Origin: Terrirubrum flagellatum
GTDB taxonomy: Bacteria > Pseudomonadota > Alphaproteobacteria > Rhizobiales > Beijerinckiaceae
Assembly (NCBI RefSeq): GCF_022059845.1
Contig: NZ_CP091851.1
Coordinates: 3,596,001-3,660,000, forward strand
Direction of reading: 5' to 3'
DNA length: 64,000 nucleotides
The notes beneath the pieces are model-generated. The model worked only from the letters and a program-made list of their open reading frames with translations. It did not search any database and was not told the DNA's origin. Shown here one piece after another: positions 1 through 9,150 of this stretch. The position numbers were made by a program, and so were the translations under genes. Positions within the stretch are counted from its first letter, which is position 1. Every line of letters starts with the position of its first letter.

Positions 1-1091
1 CATTCAAAATCGAAGCAGAGCGCCAGCGCTTTTCGGATGCGAATATCCTTGAATGGCCCGCGCCGCTGGTTGAACCACCAGCCCTGCGCCGTCGCCGGCA
101 ACCCCGTCTCCAGCTCCTCTGTCTTCACACGGCCTTCCTTGATGGCGGGAAAATCATAGAGCGTGTGCCAGAAGCGCGATGTGAATTCCTGATTGTAATT
201 CATCACGCCTGATTTGAACGCTTCGAACGCCACCTGCCGGTCGCGGAAATATTCGTAGCGGATACGGGCGAAATTGTTCTGGCCGACATTCACGGGCAGA
301 TCCTTGCCCCAATAATCGGGAACGCGCTCGAACTCGATGAAACGTCCCTGCTCGAATTTGCCGACCTTGTAGGCGCCGGAGCCCAACGGCGGATCGAGCG
401 TCGCCGCCTCGAAGTCGCGATTCTTCCACCAGGCCTCGGAAAAGATCGGCAGGCCCGCGACGATCAGATGCAATTCGCGGCTGCGATTCGGCGTGAGCTT
501 GATCAGGGCGACCTCGTCGCTCTCGGCTTCGGCGGAGGCGACTTCCTTCAGCATCACGCGATAGCTGGGATGGCCCTTCGCTTTGAGCGTGTTGAGCGAA
601 AAAGCGACATCCTTCGCCGTCAGTTTCGAGCCATCATGGAAGCGCGCCTCGGGCCGCAGCAGGAAACGATAGGTGAGCTTGTCGGCCGACACGCGCACAG
701 CGCGCGCGACGAGCCCATATTGCGTGCTCGGCTCGTCTGATGTGCCAGACATCAGCGTATCGTAGATCGCGTCCATGCCGGCGGCGCCGTCGCCCTTCAG
801 CACGAGATGGTTCAGCGTGTTGAAGGTGTCGAAGTTCTGGTTGCCGGATGTTTGCTTGATCTGGATGCGCAGCGTGCCCGCCTTCGGCGCGTCGGGATTC
901 ACGTAACGGAAATGCTTGAAATCCGCCGGCAGGGCGAGATCGCCGAAGAGCGAGAGGCCGTGGCTCTCGGTCTCGCCCTCGGCCAGCGCCCTCCCCCATC
1001 CCCCGAACGCATCGAGCGCCGGCGCGGCAGCCAGGCTGAGGCCGCCGGCGATAACAGCGCGGCGGGACGGACGAGTTCGATTCACAGCCAC
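1..1091 (-). CDS. Extracellular peptide-binding protein of ABC importer, YejA-like (C-terminus outside window)
   Basis: The gene runs off the left edge, so only the first ~363 residues are present. They read as a family-5 solute-binding protein close to YejA-type oligopeptide/muropeptide binders: a twin-arginine-like export signal (SRRAVIAG, residues ~8-15), then the typical 'FHDGSKLTAKDV', 'GSGAYKV' and 'FDFE' segments. I chose the GTG at 1091 because GAGGAG lies six bases upstream and it places the export signal at the N-terminus. Downstream genes, presumably the permeases and ATPases, are outside the window. In Agrobacterium a YejA-like system takes up peptidoglycan fragments; that this one does the same is inference only. 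Confidence 0.85.
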   Translation of the reverse strand, partial: MAVNRTRPSRRAVIAGGLSLAAAPALDAFGGWGRALAEGETESHGLSLFGDLALPADFKHFRYVNPDAPKAGTLRIQIKQTSGNQNFDTFNTLNHLVLKGDGAAGMDAIYDTLMSGTSDEPSTQYGLVARAVRVSADKLTYRFLLRPEARFHDGSKLTAKDVAFSLNTLKAKGHPSYRVMLKEVASAEAESDEVALIKLTPNRSRELHLIVAGLPIFSEAWWKNRDFEAATLDPPLGSGAYKVGKFEQGRFIEFERVPDYWGKDLPVNVGQNNFARIRYEYFRDRQVAFEAFKSGVMNYNQEFTSRFWHTLYDFPAIKEGRVKTEELETGLPATAQGWWFNQRRGPFKDIRIRKALALCFDFE

Positions 1092-1200
1092 GGCGGCTCC
1101 TCGGGTTCGGCGTTCGCAGGCAAGGCGGACGCCAGAATCAGGGTCGCGCGACTATGGCCTTTTTGCGTGGGGAAGCGAAAGCGGCCGCCCCCAGGCTCTA

Positions 1201-1503
1201 TCAATCCGGGGATTCAGCCGACAGCCGGCTGAAATCCGCGAGGACCGCCTCGATGAGCTTCTGCCGGCGCGGATCGATTCCGCCCGGCGTCGCTGCGAAC
1301 AGCGCCAGGAGATAGGCCGCTTTCTCCGCCGCCTCAGACCAGTTCGCCGCCGGCGCCGCCGCGAGATGAGCCTCAAGATCATCCTGCCTCGCGCGCAGCG
1401 CCTTCTCGTCCGCCCGGACCGCGGCAAGCATGCGTCTGATGTCGGTCGCCTTCTGGTTGGCGACGTCGCGTCGACGATCGAGGTCGATGGGCTTGTCCGT
1501 CAT
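1201..1503 (-). CDS. Small conserved hypothetical protein
   Basis: A 100-residue protein rich in Arg, Asp and Ala. It is mostly helical by composition, with a heptad-like stretch (residues ~10-50, 'RDVANQKATDIRRMLAAVRADEK') that could form a coiled coil. No signal peptide, membrane segment or recognisable domain. Its ATG overlaps the stop of the upstream small gene by four bases (ATGA), so the two are probably co-translated. I do not recognise the family and cannot propose a function. Confidence 0.55.
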   Translation of the reverse strand: MTDKPIDLDRRRDVANQKATDIRRMLAAVRADEKALRARQDDLEAHLAAAPAANWSEAAEKAAYLLALFAATPGGIDPRRQKLIEAVLADFSRLSAESPD

Positions 1504-1790
1504 GACGCGCCTCCGGAGGAGATCTTCCGCCGGGCCGGATTGCTTCCCCGTTTCGGCTTCGGCGCCTTCACAGGCCCGGGCGTCGCCGTCGCGGCCTCCC
1601 GCTCTTTTGCAAGCCGCAACTCGCGCAGCCGCGCCATGTTGGCGTTCTGCGCGTCGTTGAGCGCTTCATATTCGGCGCGCGCATTTTCCCCGTCGATCCG
1701 CTGTTGCTCAGCCCTCGCGAGTCTGGAGCGCATGCGCTCACGCCGCGCCTCGCGCGATATTTGCGCATATCCGCCTCCGGCCGGCTTCAT
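1500..1790 (-). CDS. Small basic conserved hypothetical protein
   Basis: A 96-residue, very basic, Arg/Glu-rich protein. The central ~50 residues look like one long charged helix ('RRERMRSRLARAEQQRIDGE'), and the C-terminal tail is Pro/Lys-rich ('GPVKAPKPKRGSNPARRK'). It lies 12 bases downstream of the cold-shock gene and overlaps the next small gene by four bases, so all three may share a transcript. Its composition would fit a nucleic-acid-associated protein, but no domain supports that. Confidence 0.55.
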   Translation of the reverse strand: MKPAGGGYAQISREARRERMRSRLARAEQQRIDGENARAEYEALNDAQNANMARLRELRLAKEREAATATPGPVKAPKPKRGSNPARRKISSGGAS

Positions 1791-1802
1791 TGCCGCCGTG
1801 CT

Positions 1803-2021
1803 TCAGGTCGCAGGCGCCAGCGAGATCTGCCCGACTGACATTTTTCCACTGCGACGATCCTCCTGCAGATCGAACTGCACTTTCTGGCCCTCCACCAGAC
1901 CGCGTATTCCCGCGCGTTCGAGAGCGGCGATGTGAACAAACACATCCTTGCCGCCCTCATCTGGCTGAATGAAGCCAAAACCTCTGTCGCCGTTGAAGAA
2001 CTTGACCGTGCCACTTTGCAT
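1803..2021 (-). CDS. Cold-shock domain protein (CspA family)
   Basis: A 72-residue single cold-shock domain, an OB-fold that binds single-stranded RNA/DNA and acts as an RNA chaperone. The N-terminus '[17 protein letters not shown]' holds the RNP1-type motif and 'DVFVHI' is RNP2; both are intact. An in-frame start exists further upstream (2060), but the ATG at 2021 gives the family's normal length and has AAAGG about eight bases before it. No 5' leader regulation can be judged from sequence. Confidence 0.9.
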   Translation of the reverse strand: MQSGTVKFFNGDRGFGFIQPDEGGKDVFVHIAALERAGIRGLVEGQKVQFDLQEDRRSGKMSVGQISLAPAT

Positions 2022-2287
2022 GAAGACGCCTTTCGCGCATGCGTCATCGTTCGGCGCCAAGCGCCGCGATGCGCACCCTGTTCGTCGATATTGGGAGGCG
2101 GCTCAGCGGGCGATTCTCATATCGAGAGCGCGCTGGCCCAATCATCCGGCCAAGTCGATAATAATTGATACGCTCAATTCGCGGCTCTGGCAAATTCGCG
2201 CGCGGCGCGGAACAAGCCGACGCGAACGATCAGCATGATGTCATCGCGACTGCGAAATGATAGGGAATTCCTTCACCGGAGCTGGAT

Positions 2288-2542
2288 GTGAGTCTGAAAC
2301 GATATCTCTGCGTCGGCGGATCGCTCGACAATGAATGGCTGACGCTCTTCAACGATGACGGTCATCATCGGCAGACGGTTCGCGCAGGCGGAGCGCATTC
2401 AGCGGCGGTGCGAGGTCAGTTCGAAGAGTATCGAATGCTGCGTGTCGTCGATCGCGACAGCCGCTCGCACGAGATCATGGCGATCTCGACCCTCACCGAC
2501 GTGCAGGCGCTGCGGCGATGGAGGCCGCGGGTTTCAGCCTAG
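2288..2542 (+). CDS. Small hypothetical protein
   Basis: An 84-residue soluble protein starting at GTG, with GGAG about seven bases upstream (2278-2281). The opening 'LKRYLCVGGSLDNEWLTLFNDDG' and the 'HEIMAISTLTD' stretch look like a small alpha/beta fold with normal local codon use, so I think it is translated. It stands alone between the divergent cold-shock gene and the repeat before groES. Function unknown. Confidence 0.5.
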   Translation: MSLKRYLCVGGSLDNEWLTLFNDDGHHRQTVRAGGAHSAAVRGQFEEYRMLRVVDRDSRSHEIMAISTLTDVQALRRWRPRVSA

Positions 2543-2683
2543 CGCCGCCTCGCCCGAAGCAGGCGAGCCCCGGACGCCCTCAAGGGCAGGGAAGCGAAGA
2601 GGGGATCAAAACGGAAGAAAAATGGAGCCGCGCTCAGGCGCGAGCGAAGACGCGCTCCGTATCGCGCTGGGATTTCGCGCGCC

Positions 2684-2828
2684 CACCCTCCCCTTGAGGG
2701 GGAGGGTCGATCGGAGCGCTAGCGAGGATCGGGGTGGGGTGAATTTCAAACCACACTCACGCACCCCACCCCGCCCGTCGCCGCGCTCCGCGCGCCGCCA
2801 TGCGACCCTCCCCCTCAAGGGGAGGGTG
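2684..2828. repeat. Nested inverted repeat element (~145 bp)
   Basis: Perfect 26-base outer arms (2684-2709 and 2803-2828) enclose perfect 12-base inner arms (2730-2741 and 2762-2773) around a 20-base loop. Each outer arm is itself near-palindromic (CCCTCCCC...GGGGAGGG). The element is non-coding and ends about 150 bp before the groES promoter. It resembles dispersed palindromic repeats common between genes in Hyphomicrobiales. Confidence 0.8.
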
Positions 2829-2980
2829 AACGCCAATCTCGAAAAGGCGCTGGGATCAGCGCCACGCCCAAGGGGACAATGAGACGGACGCGGGAGAAAC
2901 GCCCGCCCCGTCATCGAACCGCCACGCCGGCGTGATTCACCAATCCCGCGGCCGCGGCTTGCTCATCAGGGCGGCTTTCC

Positions 2981-3009
2981 CTTGACTCCCCGGAAGCCCC
3001 CTCCTATTT
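2981..3009 (+). promoter_or_regulatory. Candidate groES promoter (RpoH-like)
   Basis: CTTGAC at 2981-2986 and CCTATTT at 3003-3009 are separated as in the alphaproteobacterial heat-shock sigma consensus (CTTG, 17-18 bases, CYTATNT). It sits directly upstream of the CIRCE palindrome. A sigma-70 reading (TTGACT / CTATTT, 16-base spacer) fits about equally well. Confidence 0.55.
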
Positions 3010-3021
3010 CGTCGCCAGCCG

Positions 3022-3048
3022 TTAGCACTCGCTCTTTATGAGTGCTAC
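3022..3048 (+). promoter_or_regulatory. CIRCE operator (HrcA site)
   Basis: TTAGCACTC (3022-3030), nine bases, then GAGTGCTAC (3040-3048). This is the CIRCE element with one mismatch in the last base. HrcA repressor binds it to silence groESL without stress. It lies 50 bp before the groES start. Confidence 0.95.
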
Positions 3049-3098
3049 CAGCCCCGCCGGCCCGGCCGGCTCACATGGACGCGACAGAGGAACACTCC

Positions 3099-3413
3099 AT
3101 GAAATTCCGTCCCCTGCACGACCGCGTGGTCGTCAAGCGCCTCGATGGCGAAGAGAAGACCAAGGGTGGCATCATCATCCCGGACACCGCCAAGGAAAAG
3201 CCCCAGGAGGGCGAAGTGATCGCCGTCGGCCCGGGCGGCCGCGACGAAGCCGGCAAGCTGATCCCGATCGACCTCAAGGTCGGCGACCGGGTTCTGTTCG
3301 GCAAGTGGTCCGGCACCGAAGTGAAGATCGACGGCCAGGAGCTCCTCATCATGAAGGAATCCGACGTCATGGGCGTTCTCGTGAACACCCCCGCCGCGAA
3401 GAAGGCCGCGTAA
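3099..3413 (+). CDS. groES: Co-chaperonin GroES (Hsp10)
   Basis: A 104-residue protein that caps GroEL in the ATP-driven folding cycle. It starts with '[15 protein letters not shown]' and carries the mobile loop '[21 protein letters not shown]' region and the '[18 protein letters not shown]' core. An upstream in-frame ATG would add 19 residues absent from the family; the ATG at 3099 is preceded by AGAGGA. It is 51 bases before groEL in the same operon, under CIRCE. Confidence 0.98.
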   Translation: MKFRPLHDRVVVKRLDGEEKTKGGIIIPDTAKEKPQEGEVIAVGPGGRDEAGKLIPIDLKVGDRVLFGKWSGTEVKIDGQELLIMKESDVMGVLVNTPAAKKAA

Positions 3414-5105
<1,692 letters not shown>

Positions 5106-5132
5106 GTCCGGCTCTCAGCCTCACCGAAACGA

Positions 5133-5164
5133 AAGGGCGCGGGAAACCGCGCCCTTTTTGTTTG
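5133..5164 (+). terminator. Rho-independent terminator after groEL
   Basis: An 11-bp perfect stem (5133-5143 with 5148-5158) with a GAAA tetraloop, followed by TTGTTTG. It lies 27 bases after the groEL stop. Confidence 0.92.
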
Positions 5165-5218
5165 CGCCTCGTTTGCTTGCGGCCCCATTCGTTCGCGCTG
5201 GCACACCCCTTCCCGTTG

Positions 5219-5304
5219 TCATCGCCGGCCTTGAGCCGGCGATCCAGCTTTGCTGGCGCGATCGAGTCCTTGAGTCTGGATCGCCGGCTCAAGGCCGGCG
5301 ATGA
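5219..5304. repeat. Perfect 29-bp inverted repeat element
   Basis: Arms 5219-5247 and 5276-5304 are exact reverse complements, each 29 bases, around a 28-base loop. Within each arm GCCGGC...GCCGGC is also locally palindromic. It follows the groEL terminator and is of the dispersed intergenic palindrome kind. Confidence 0.85.
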
Positions 5305-5397
5305 CGCTGGAGTGAATTTGAGCCTCCAAATTTCAGAAACCGCCCGCCATAATAGGAACATATTCATAGGCCATATCTGCGACCAAGGAGACAGACG

Positions 5398-5934
5398 ATG
5401 ATCGCGCATTTGACGCCCACTCTCGCCGCCCTGGCCGCCATGCTGGTCCTCGCCGCAGCTCCGGTCGCTGCGCAGACGCCTGATCTCGCCCGCATCGCCG
5501 ATGAACTCGCGATCATCCGCATCGCCAACGCGCTCGACAAAGCCGTCGACGGCAAGAACTGGACGAAAGCCCGCAGCTATTTCGCCGACCAGGTGCGCGT
5601 CGATTTCAGCTCGCTTGGCGCAGGGCCCGCGGCGACGATTCCCTCAGACGATCTCATCGGCGGTTGGCGCGCCAATCTCGGCCCTAAAAAGACCAGCCTG
5701 CATGTGCGCGGCAACCATATCGTCGACATCGATGGCGACAGCGCCGTCATCACCTCGAACGGCTACGCCTGGAACCGCATGGAAGGGAACGGCGATCCCC
5801 TCTGGGAAGTCTGGGGCGATTATCGCTATGAGCTGAAACGCATCGCAGGCGCATGGCGCATCACCGCGTTCACGTTCAACATGACCCATGAGCGCGGAAA
5901 TATGTGGGTGAAAAGCACGCCGGGGAGTGGGTGA
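5398..5934 (+). CDS. Secreted NTF2-like (SnoaL-type) protein
   Basis: 178 residues. An N-terminal signal peptide (~1-25, ending APVAAQ) precedes an NTF2/SnoaL-like cone fold: 'ELAIIRIANALDKAVDGKNW' first helix, 'ADQVRVDFSS', 'SLHVRGNHIVDIDGD' and 'YRYELKRIAGAWRITAFTF' strands. Proteins of this type in the periplasm are usually uncharacterised; some are isomerases or dehydratases. AAGGAG lies about 11 bases upstream of the ATG. It stands alone, so context gives no substrate. Confidence 0.8.
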   Translation: MIAHLTPTLAALAAMLVLAAAPVAAQTPDLARIADELAIIRIANALDKAVDGKNWTKARSYFADQVRVDFSSLGAGPAATIPSDDLIGGWRANLGPKKTSLHVRGNHIVDIDGDSAVITSNGYAWNRMEGNGDPLWEVWGDYRYELKRIAGAWRITAFTFNMTHERGNMWVKSTPGSG

Positions 5935-6206
5935 AATAAGTCCGGCGAAGCTCTCGAATATCGCCCGCGTCGCTGCCTGAACGCTCGCTATATTGGATAT
6001 ATGGAACCGCCATGCCAGCGCAAAACGAATCCGCGCCTGTCGCGATCACCGCTTCCATATCAGCCTCTTCAAACGCAGCGCGCCGATAGCGCCGCCGGGA
6101 ATAGATTCGGGTGGGCCGGCGTCTTGCCATCGAGATAGGAAGAGGGCTGCACGACGCGCGAGTCATGATCGCTGGTCGGGCGAGTGATGGGTGAAAGGCA
6201 GACGCG

Positions 6207-6779
6207 ATGACTAAATTTGAGGACGCCGTCCTGATCGTGGTCGATGTGCAAAGAGCGATCGACGCGCTCTATCATGCTGCGGATGGCCCGAGGAATAACC
6301 CGCAGGCCGAGGCCCGAATTGCCGACCTCCTGACCCTCTGGCGTCAGAGGCGGCGACCGATCGTCCACATCCGGCATGATTCCACGTACGTTGCTTCGGC
6401 TTACCGCCCCGGCCAGAGCGGCAACGCGTTCAAGGACGAGGTCCAGCCGCTTGCTGGTGAGGCCGTCGTACCAAAGAGGACCAACAGCGCATTCATCGGC
6501 ACGGATCTGGAGGCCAGGCTGCGCGAGGCCGGCGTGAGGACGCTTGTCATCGTCGGGGTCGCTACCAACAACTCAGTGGAGGCGACCGTTCGCATGGCGG
6601 GCAACCTTGGCTTCGACACTTATCTTGTCGAAGATTGCTGCTTCACCTTCGCACGACGCGATTTTGCAGGGCGTTTGCGCACCGCCGACGAGGTTCAGTC
6701 GATGTCACTCGCCAACTTGAGCGGCGAATATTGCACCGTGATCAGCAGCGCGTCGCTGCTTGAGGACGCCATCGCCTAG
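6207..6779 (+). CDS. Isochorismatase-like hydrolase with Ser in place of catalytic Cys
   Basis: A 190-residue isochorismatase-fold protein. Asp13 ('VVDVQ') and Lys90 ('VVPKR') of the family's catalytic triad are in place. The position normally occupied by the nucleophile Cys in 'GVxTxxCVxxT' is Ser123 ('GVATNNSVEATVR'). Two cysteines follow at 144-145 ('EDCCFTF'), away from the nucleophile site. The Ser could mean a changed chemistry, as in isochorismatases such as EntB/PhzD that need no Cys, or loss of amidase activity. It stands alone between convergent neighbours; the substrate is unknown. Confidence 0.85.
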   Translation: MTKFEDAVLIVVDVQRAIDALYHAADGPRNNPQAEARIADLLTLWRQRRRPIVHIRHDSTYVASAYRPGQSGNAFKDEVQPLAGEAVVPKRTNSAFIGTDLEARLREAGVRTLVIVGVATNNSVEATVRMAGNLGFDTYLVEDCCFTFARRDFAGRLRTADEVQSMSLANLSGEYCTVISSASLLEDAIA

Positions 6780-6787
6780 TCACCCTC

Positions 6788-6988
6788 CTAGCTAACCAAC
6801 AACGGCTTATTGGCAATCCGGATGGCCATCAACGGAGCAGAGGCTTCAAATGCAACTTCGCGCGGCTTATCCTTCTGCCAGCGCTCAAGCTCAACGCGAT
6901 CGCTGGCGTCGAACATCAGGCAATCGATCCCTCTTCTAAAGGTGATCGGCAAGTCGCCGTAAAGAATGATCAGCGGCAATCGCCTCAC
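6788..6988 (-). CDS. Possible small protein coupled to lysR
   Basis: A 66-residue frame that starts at a GTG overlapping the stop of the LysR gene by four bases (GTGA). Its sequence ('LPLIILYGDLPITFRRG', 'FDASDRVELERWQKDKPREV') looks protein-like, but I recognise no family, and the frame could be chance. The overlap is the main support. Confidence 0.35.
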   Translation of the reverse strand: MRRLPLIILYGDLPITFRRGIDCLMFDASDRVELERWQKDKPREVAFEASAPLMAIRIANKPLLVS

Positions 6989-7896
6989 AAAATCATCGGC
7001 CGCTGCCCTTCAATCAACGGTTTCAATTTCCCCAAGGCTTCCGCCGCGAAATCCATGAAGACGCGCACGCGCGGGGAATGGCGCAGATCGGGATGTGTGA
7101 GCAGCCACAGGCCCGCAGTGAATTCGGGCTGCACCGGCGTGATGCGCACCACGCCCGGCCGCGCGTCGGCGATGAAGCAGGGCAAGGGGCCGACGCCCGC
7201 GCCGCTCTCGACCGCTTCGGTCAAACCAAGAACTGAATTGACGCGATAGGCGATGCGATCGGCGGCGACATTGTCGCGCACATATTTGTAGGCGCTGACG
7301 CGCTCGAAGCCGTCGCCAAGCGCGACCCATGTCGATTGCGCGATCGCGTCTTCGAGCGTCGGCGGGGCTGCGCCATCGACGGGACGCGGCGCATAGATCG
7401 CCCAGCCCATCTGCGCGATGCGGCGGCCGACAAGATTTTCCGGCGGCTGGTCGGTGGCGCGAATGGCGACGTCGGCGTCGCGCTTGGAAAGATTGAGCGA
7501 CTGGTTGGTGACGACGACATCGAGCCTGATGTCGATGCAGGATTTGCGGAACGCCGCCAGCACCGGCGTCACGAGATAGGCGAGCAGCGACTCGCTCATG
7601 GTGACGCGCAGATCGCCCGAGGGTTTGATGTCGCGGCCCGCAAGCTTGACGCGGAAGGCGGCGACATCCTCGTCGAAACGGTCGGCGAGGCCGGCCATCT
7701 CCTCGCCGGCCGGCGTCAGCGCATAGCCGCTGCGATGGCGCTCGAACAGTTTCGCGCCGATGCGCTCCTCGACCTCGCCAAGACGCCGGAACACGGTCGA
7801 GGGATTGACGCCCAGCGCCGTCGCCGCGCCGGCGAGCGAGCGCGCTTGGGCGATGGCGCGGACGAGGCGAAAGTCATCCCAGGCGAAATCGGTCAA
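6985..7896 (-). CDS. LysR-family transcriptional regulator
   Basis: 303 residues. An N-terminal winged helix-turn-helix (residues ~5-65: 'SLAGAATALGVNPSTVFRRLGEVEERIGAKLFER') is followed by a LysR substrate-binding domain (~90-290: 'DLRVTMSESLLAYLVTPVLAAF', 'GAGVGPLPCFIAD'). It looks like the subgroup acting on its own promoter or a divergent gene. The nearest divergent gene is 8 kb-side Sua5 in the same orientation, so no obvious target is adjacent. The effector is unknown. Confidence 0.93.
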   Translation of the reverse strand: MTDFAWDDFRLVRAIAQARSLAGAATALGVNPSTVFRRLGEVEERIGAKLFERHRSGYALTPAGEEMAGLADRFDEDVAAFRVKLAGRDIKPSGDLRVTMSESLLAYLVTPVLAAFRKSCIDIRLDVVVTNQSLNLSKRDADVAIRATDQPPENLVGRRIAQMGWAIYAPRPVDGAAPPTLEDAIAQSTWVALGDGFERVSAYKYVRDNVAADRIAYRVNSVLGLTEAVESGAGVGPLPCFIADARPGVVRITPVQPEFTAGLWLLTHPDLRHSPRVRVFMDFAAEALGKLKPLIEGQRPMIL

Positions 7897-7993
7897 CTCG
7901 CGTGCGCTCCTGCAAGGATCGGAGGCTTAAAGCTAGCGAAGATGATGCAGGGATAGAAGGGCGCCGTCCGCGAGTTGCTCATTTTGGTTTGTC

Positions 7994-8038
7994 GCAACGC
8001 TTTTGCGGAAAACCGGTTCCCACTTTTCCGCGCGTTGC
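7994..8038. repeat. Palindromic element, copy 1 (ACCGGTTCCCACTTTT core)
   Basis: Outer arms GCAACGC (7994-8000) and GCGTTGC (8032-8038) enclose TTTTGCGGAAAACCGGTTCC and CACTTTTCCG. The core is shared with elements at 15067-15119 and 60012-60056. It sits immediately after the Sua5 stop (8039) and could act as a 3' stem-loop. Confidence 0.85.
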
Positions 8039-9019
8039 TCAGGATCGCGGCGCCGCTGCGCGGATGAGACGATCGCGGATCGCTTCGCCAAGCCCATGAT
8101 CCGGGATTGGCGCGACGGCGATCGCGGCGACGCCGGCGGCGTCGCATTCGCGCAAGGCTGCGAACAGGCGCGACGCGGCCTCGGCGAGATCGCCTTTCGG
8201 GCTGAGATTGATCGCAAGCTTCGCGCGTTCGACGCCCGCAGGCGCGTGAGGGCCGAACAGCAGCGCCGCCTCGCCTGGTTTGATCTCGACCGCATCGAGT
8301 CTCAACGCCGCCGCCGGCGCGTAATGCGAAGCGAGCATGCCGGGCGCGATGATCGCGCCTTCGCTGACGCCAAGCGGGCGGCCAAGCAGCTTTTCGATCT
8401 GATCGCGCGGGACGCCGCCGGCGCGCAGCAACTGCGGCGGATCGCCGAGGCAGGCGATGATGGTGGATTCGACGCCGACCTCGGTCGCGCCGCCATCGAG
8501 CACGGCGTCGATCGCGCCGTCGAGATCGGCGAGCACATGCGCGGCCGTCGTCGGCGAGACATGGCCGGAGCGATTGGCGGATGGCGCGACGATCGGGCGG
8601 CTGGCGGCGCGCAATAATTCGCGCGCTATGGCGTGACGCGGCACGCGCAGCGCGACGGAAGGGAGACCAGCGCGCGCGAGATCGCTGATGGCGGAGCTTT
8701 CAGCGAAGGGAACAACGAGCGTCAGCGGCCCCGGCCAGAACGCGTCAGCGAGGCGCCTCGCATCGGCGTTGAAAACGCCATGGGCGAAGGCGGCGCCCGC
8801 GTCGGGAAGATGGGAGATGAGCGGATTGAAGCGCGGCCGGTTCTTCGCGGCATAGACGCCGGCGACCGCCTCGCCCGACGTCGCGTCGGCGCCAAGGCCG
8901 TAAACGGTCTCGGTCGGGAAGGCGAGCGTTCCGCCGGCGCTGAGGATCGCCGCCGCTTCGGCGGTCTGATCGGGCCGAAGCCGGCGCGTCACGCGGGGAG
9001 AAGCAGCAGCGGAATTCAT
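8039..9019 (-). CDS. tsaC: L-threonylcarbamoyladenylate synthase, two-domain Sua5 type
   Basis: Makes threonylcarbamoyl-AMP from Thr, bicarbonate and ATP, the first step of t6A37 modification in ANN-decoding tRNAs. The N-terminal YrdC domain (~10-205) has 'GGTLAFPTETVYGLGADA', 'KNRPRFNPLISH', 'WPGPLTLV' and 'PSANRSGHVSPTTAAHV'. The C-terminal Sua5 domain follows ('PGMLASHYAPAAALRL'). I prefer the ATG at 9019 (326 aa) to one at 9073 that adds a non-family leader; neither has a strong ribosome site. A palindromic repeat abuts the stop. Confidence 0.94.
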   Translation of the reverse strand: MNSAAASPRVTRRLRPDQTAEAAAILSAGGTLAFPTETVYGLGADATSGEAVAGVYAAKNRPRFNPLISHLPDAGAAFAHGVFNADARRLADAFWPGPLTLVVPFAESSAISDLARAGLPSVALRVPRHAIARELLRAASRPIVAPSANRSGHVSPTTAAHVLADLDGAIDAVLDGGATEVGVESTIIACLGDPPQLLRAGGVPRDQIEKLLGRPLGVSEGAIIAPGMLASHYAPAAALRLDAVEIKPGEAALLFGPHAPAGVERAKLAINLSPKGDLAEAASRLFAALRECDAAGVAAIAVAPIPDHGLGEAIRDRLIRAAAPRS

Positions 9020-9150
9020 CCGGTCGAAGTCGCGGCGCGGGCCGTTGACGCCGCCGGGCGCCCGGGCCAACAACCGCCTGGAGGAAGCGCCGTCCTGTGG
9101 CGGCCGCGCGGCGCCCGGTCAAGAGCGCTCGCTCAACGAGGGAGGATCGC

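Larger units (their letters stand above)
2543..3098. other. Intergenic region before groES
   Basis: This 556-base gap has no convincing gene. It holds the nested inverted repeat, then the groES promoter and CIRCE operator. I see nothing I can support in 2543-2683 or 2829-2980. Open frames here are short and arise from the repeat. Confidence 0.6.

Noticed and set aside
5876..6166. Minus-strand frame in the gap between the NTF2-like and isochorismatase-like genes
   Set aside because: It overlaps the end of the NTF2-like gene, has no ribosome site and no family resemblance. I see nothing supportable in 5935-6206.
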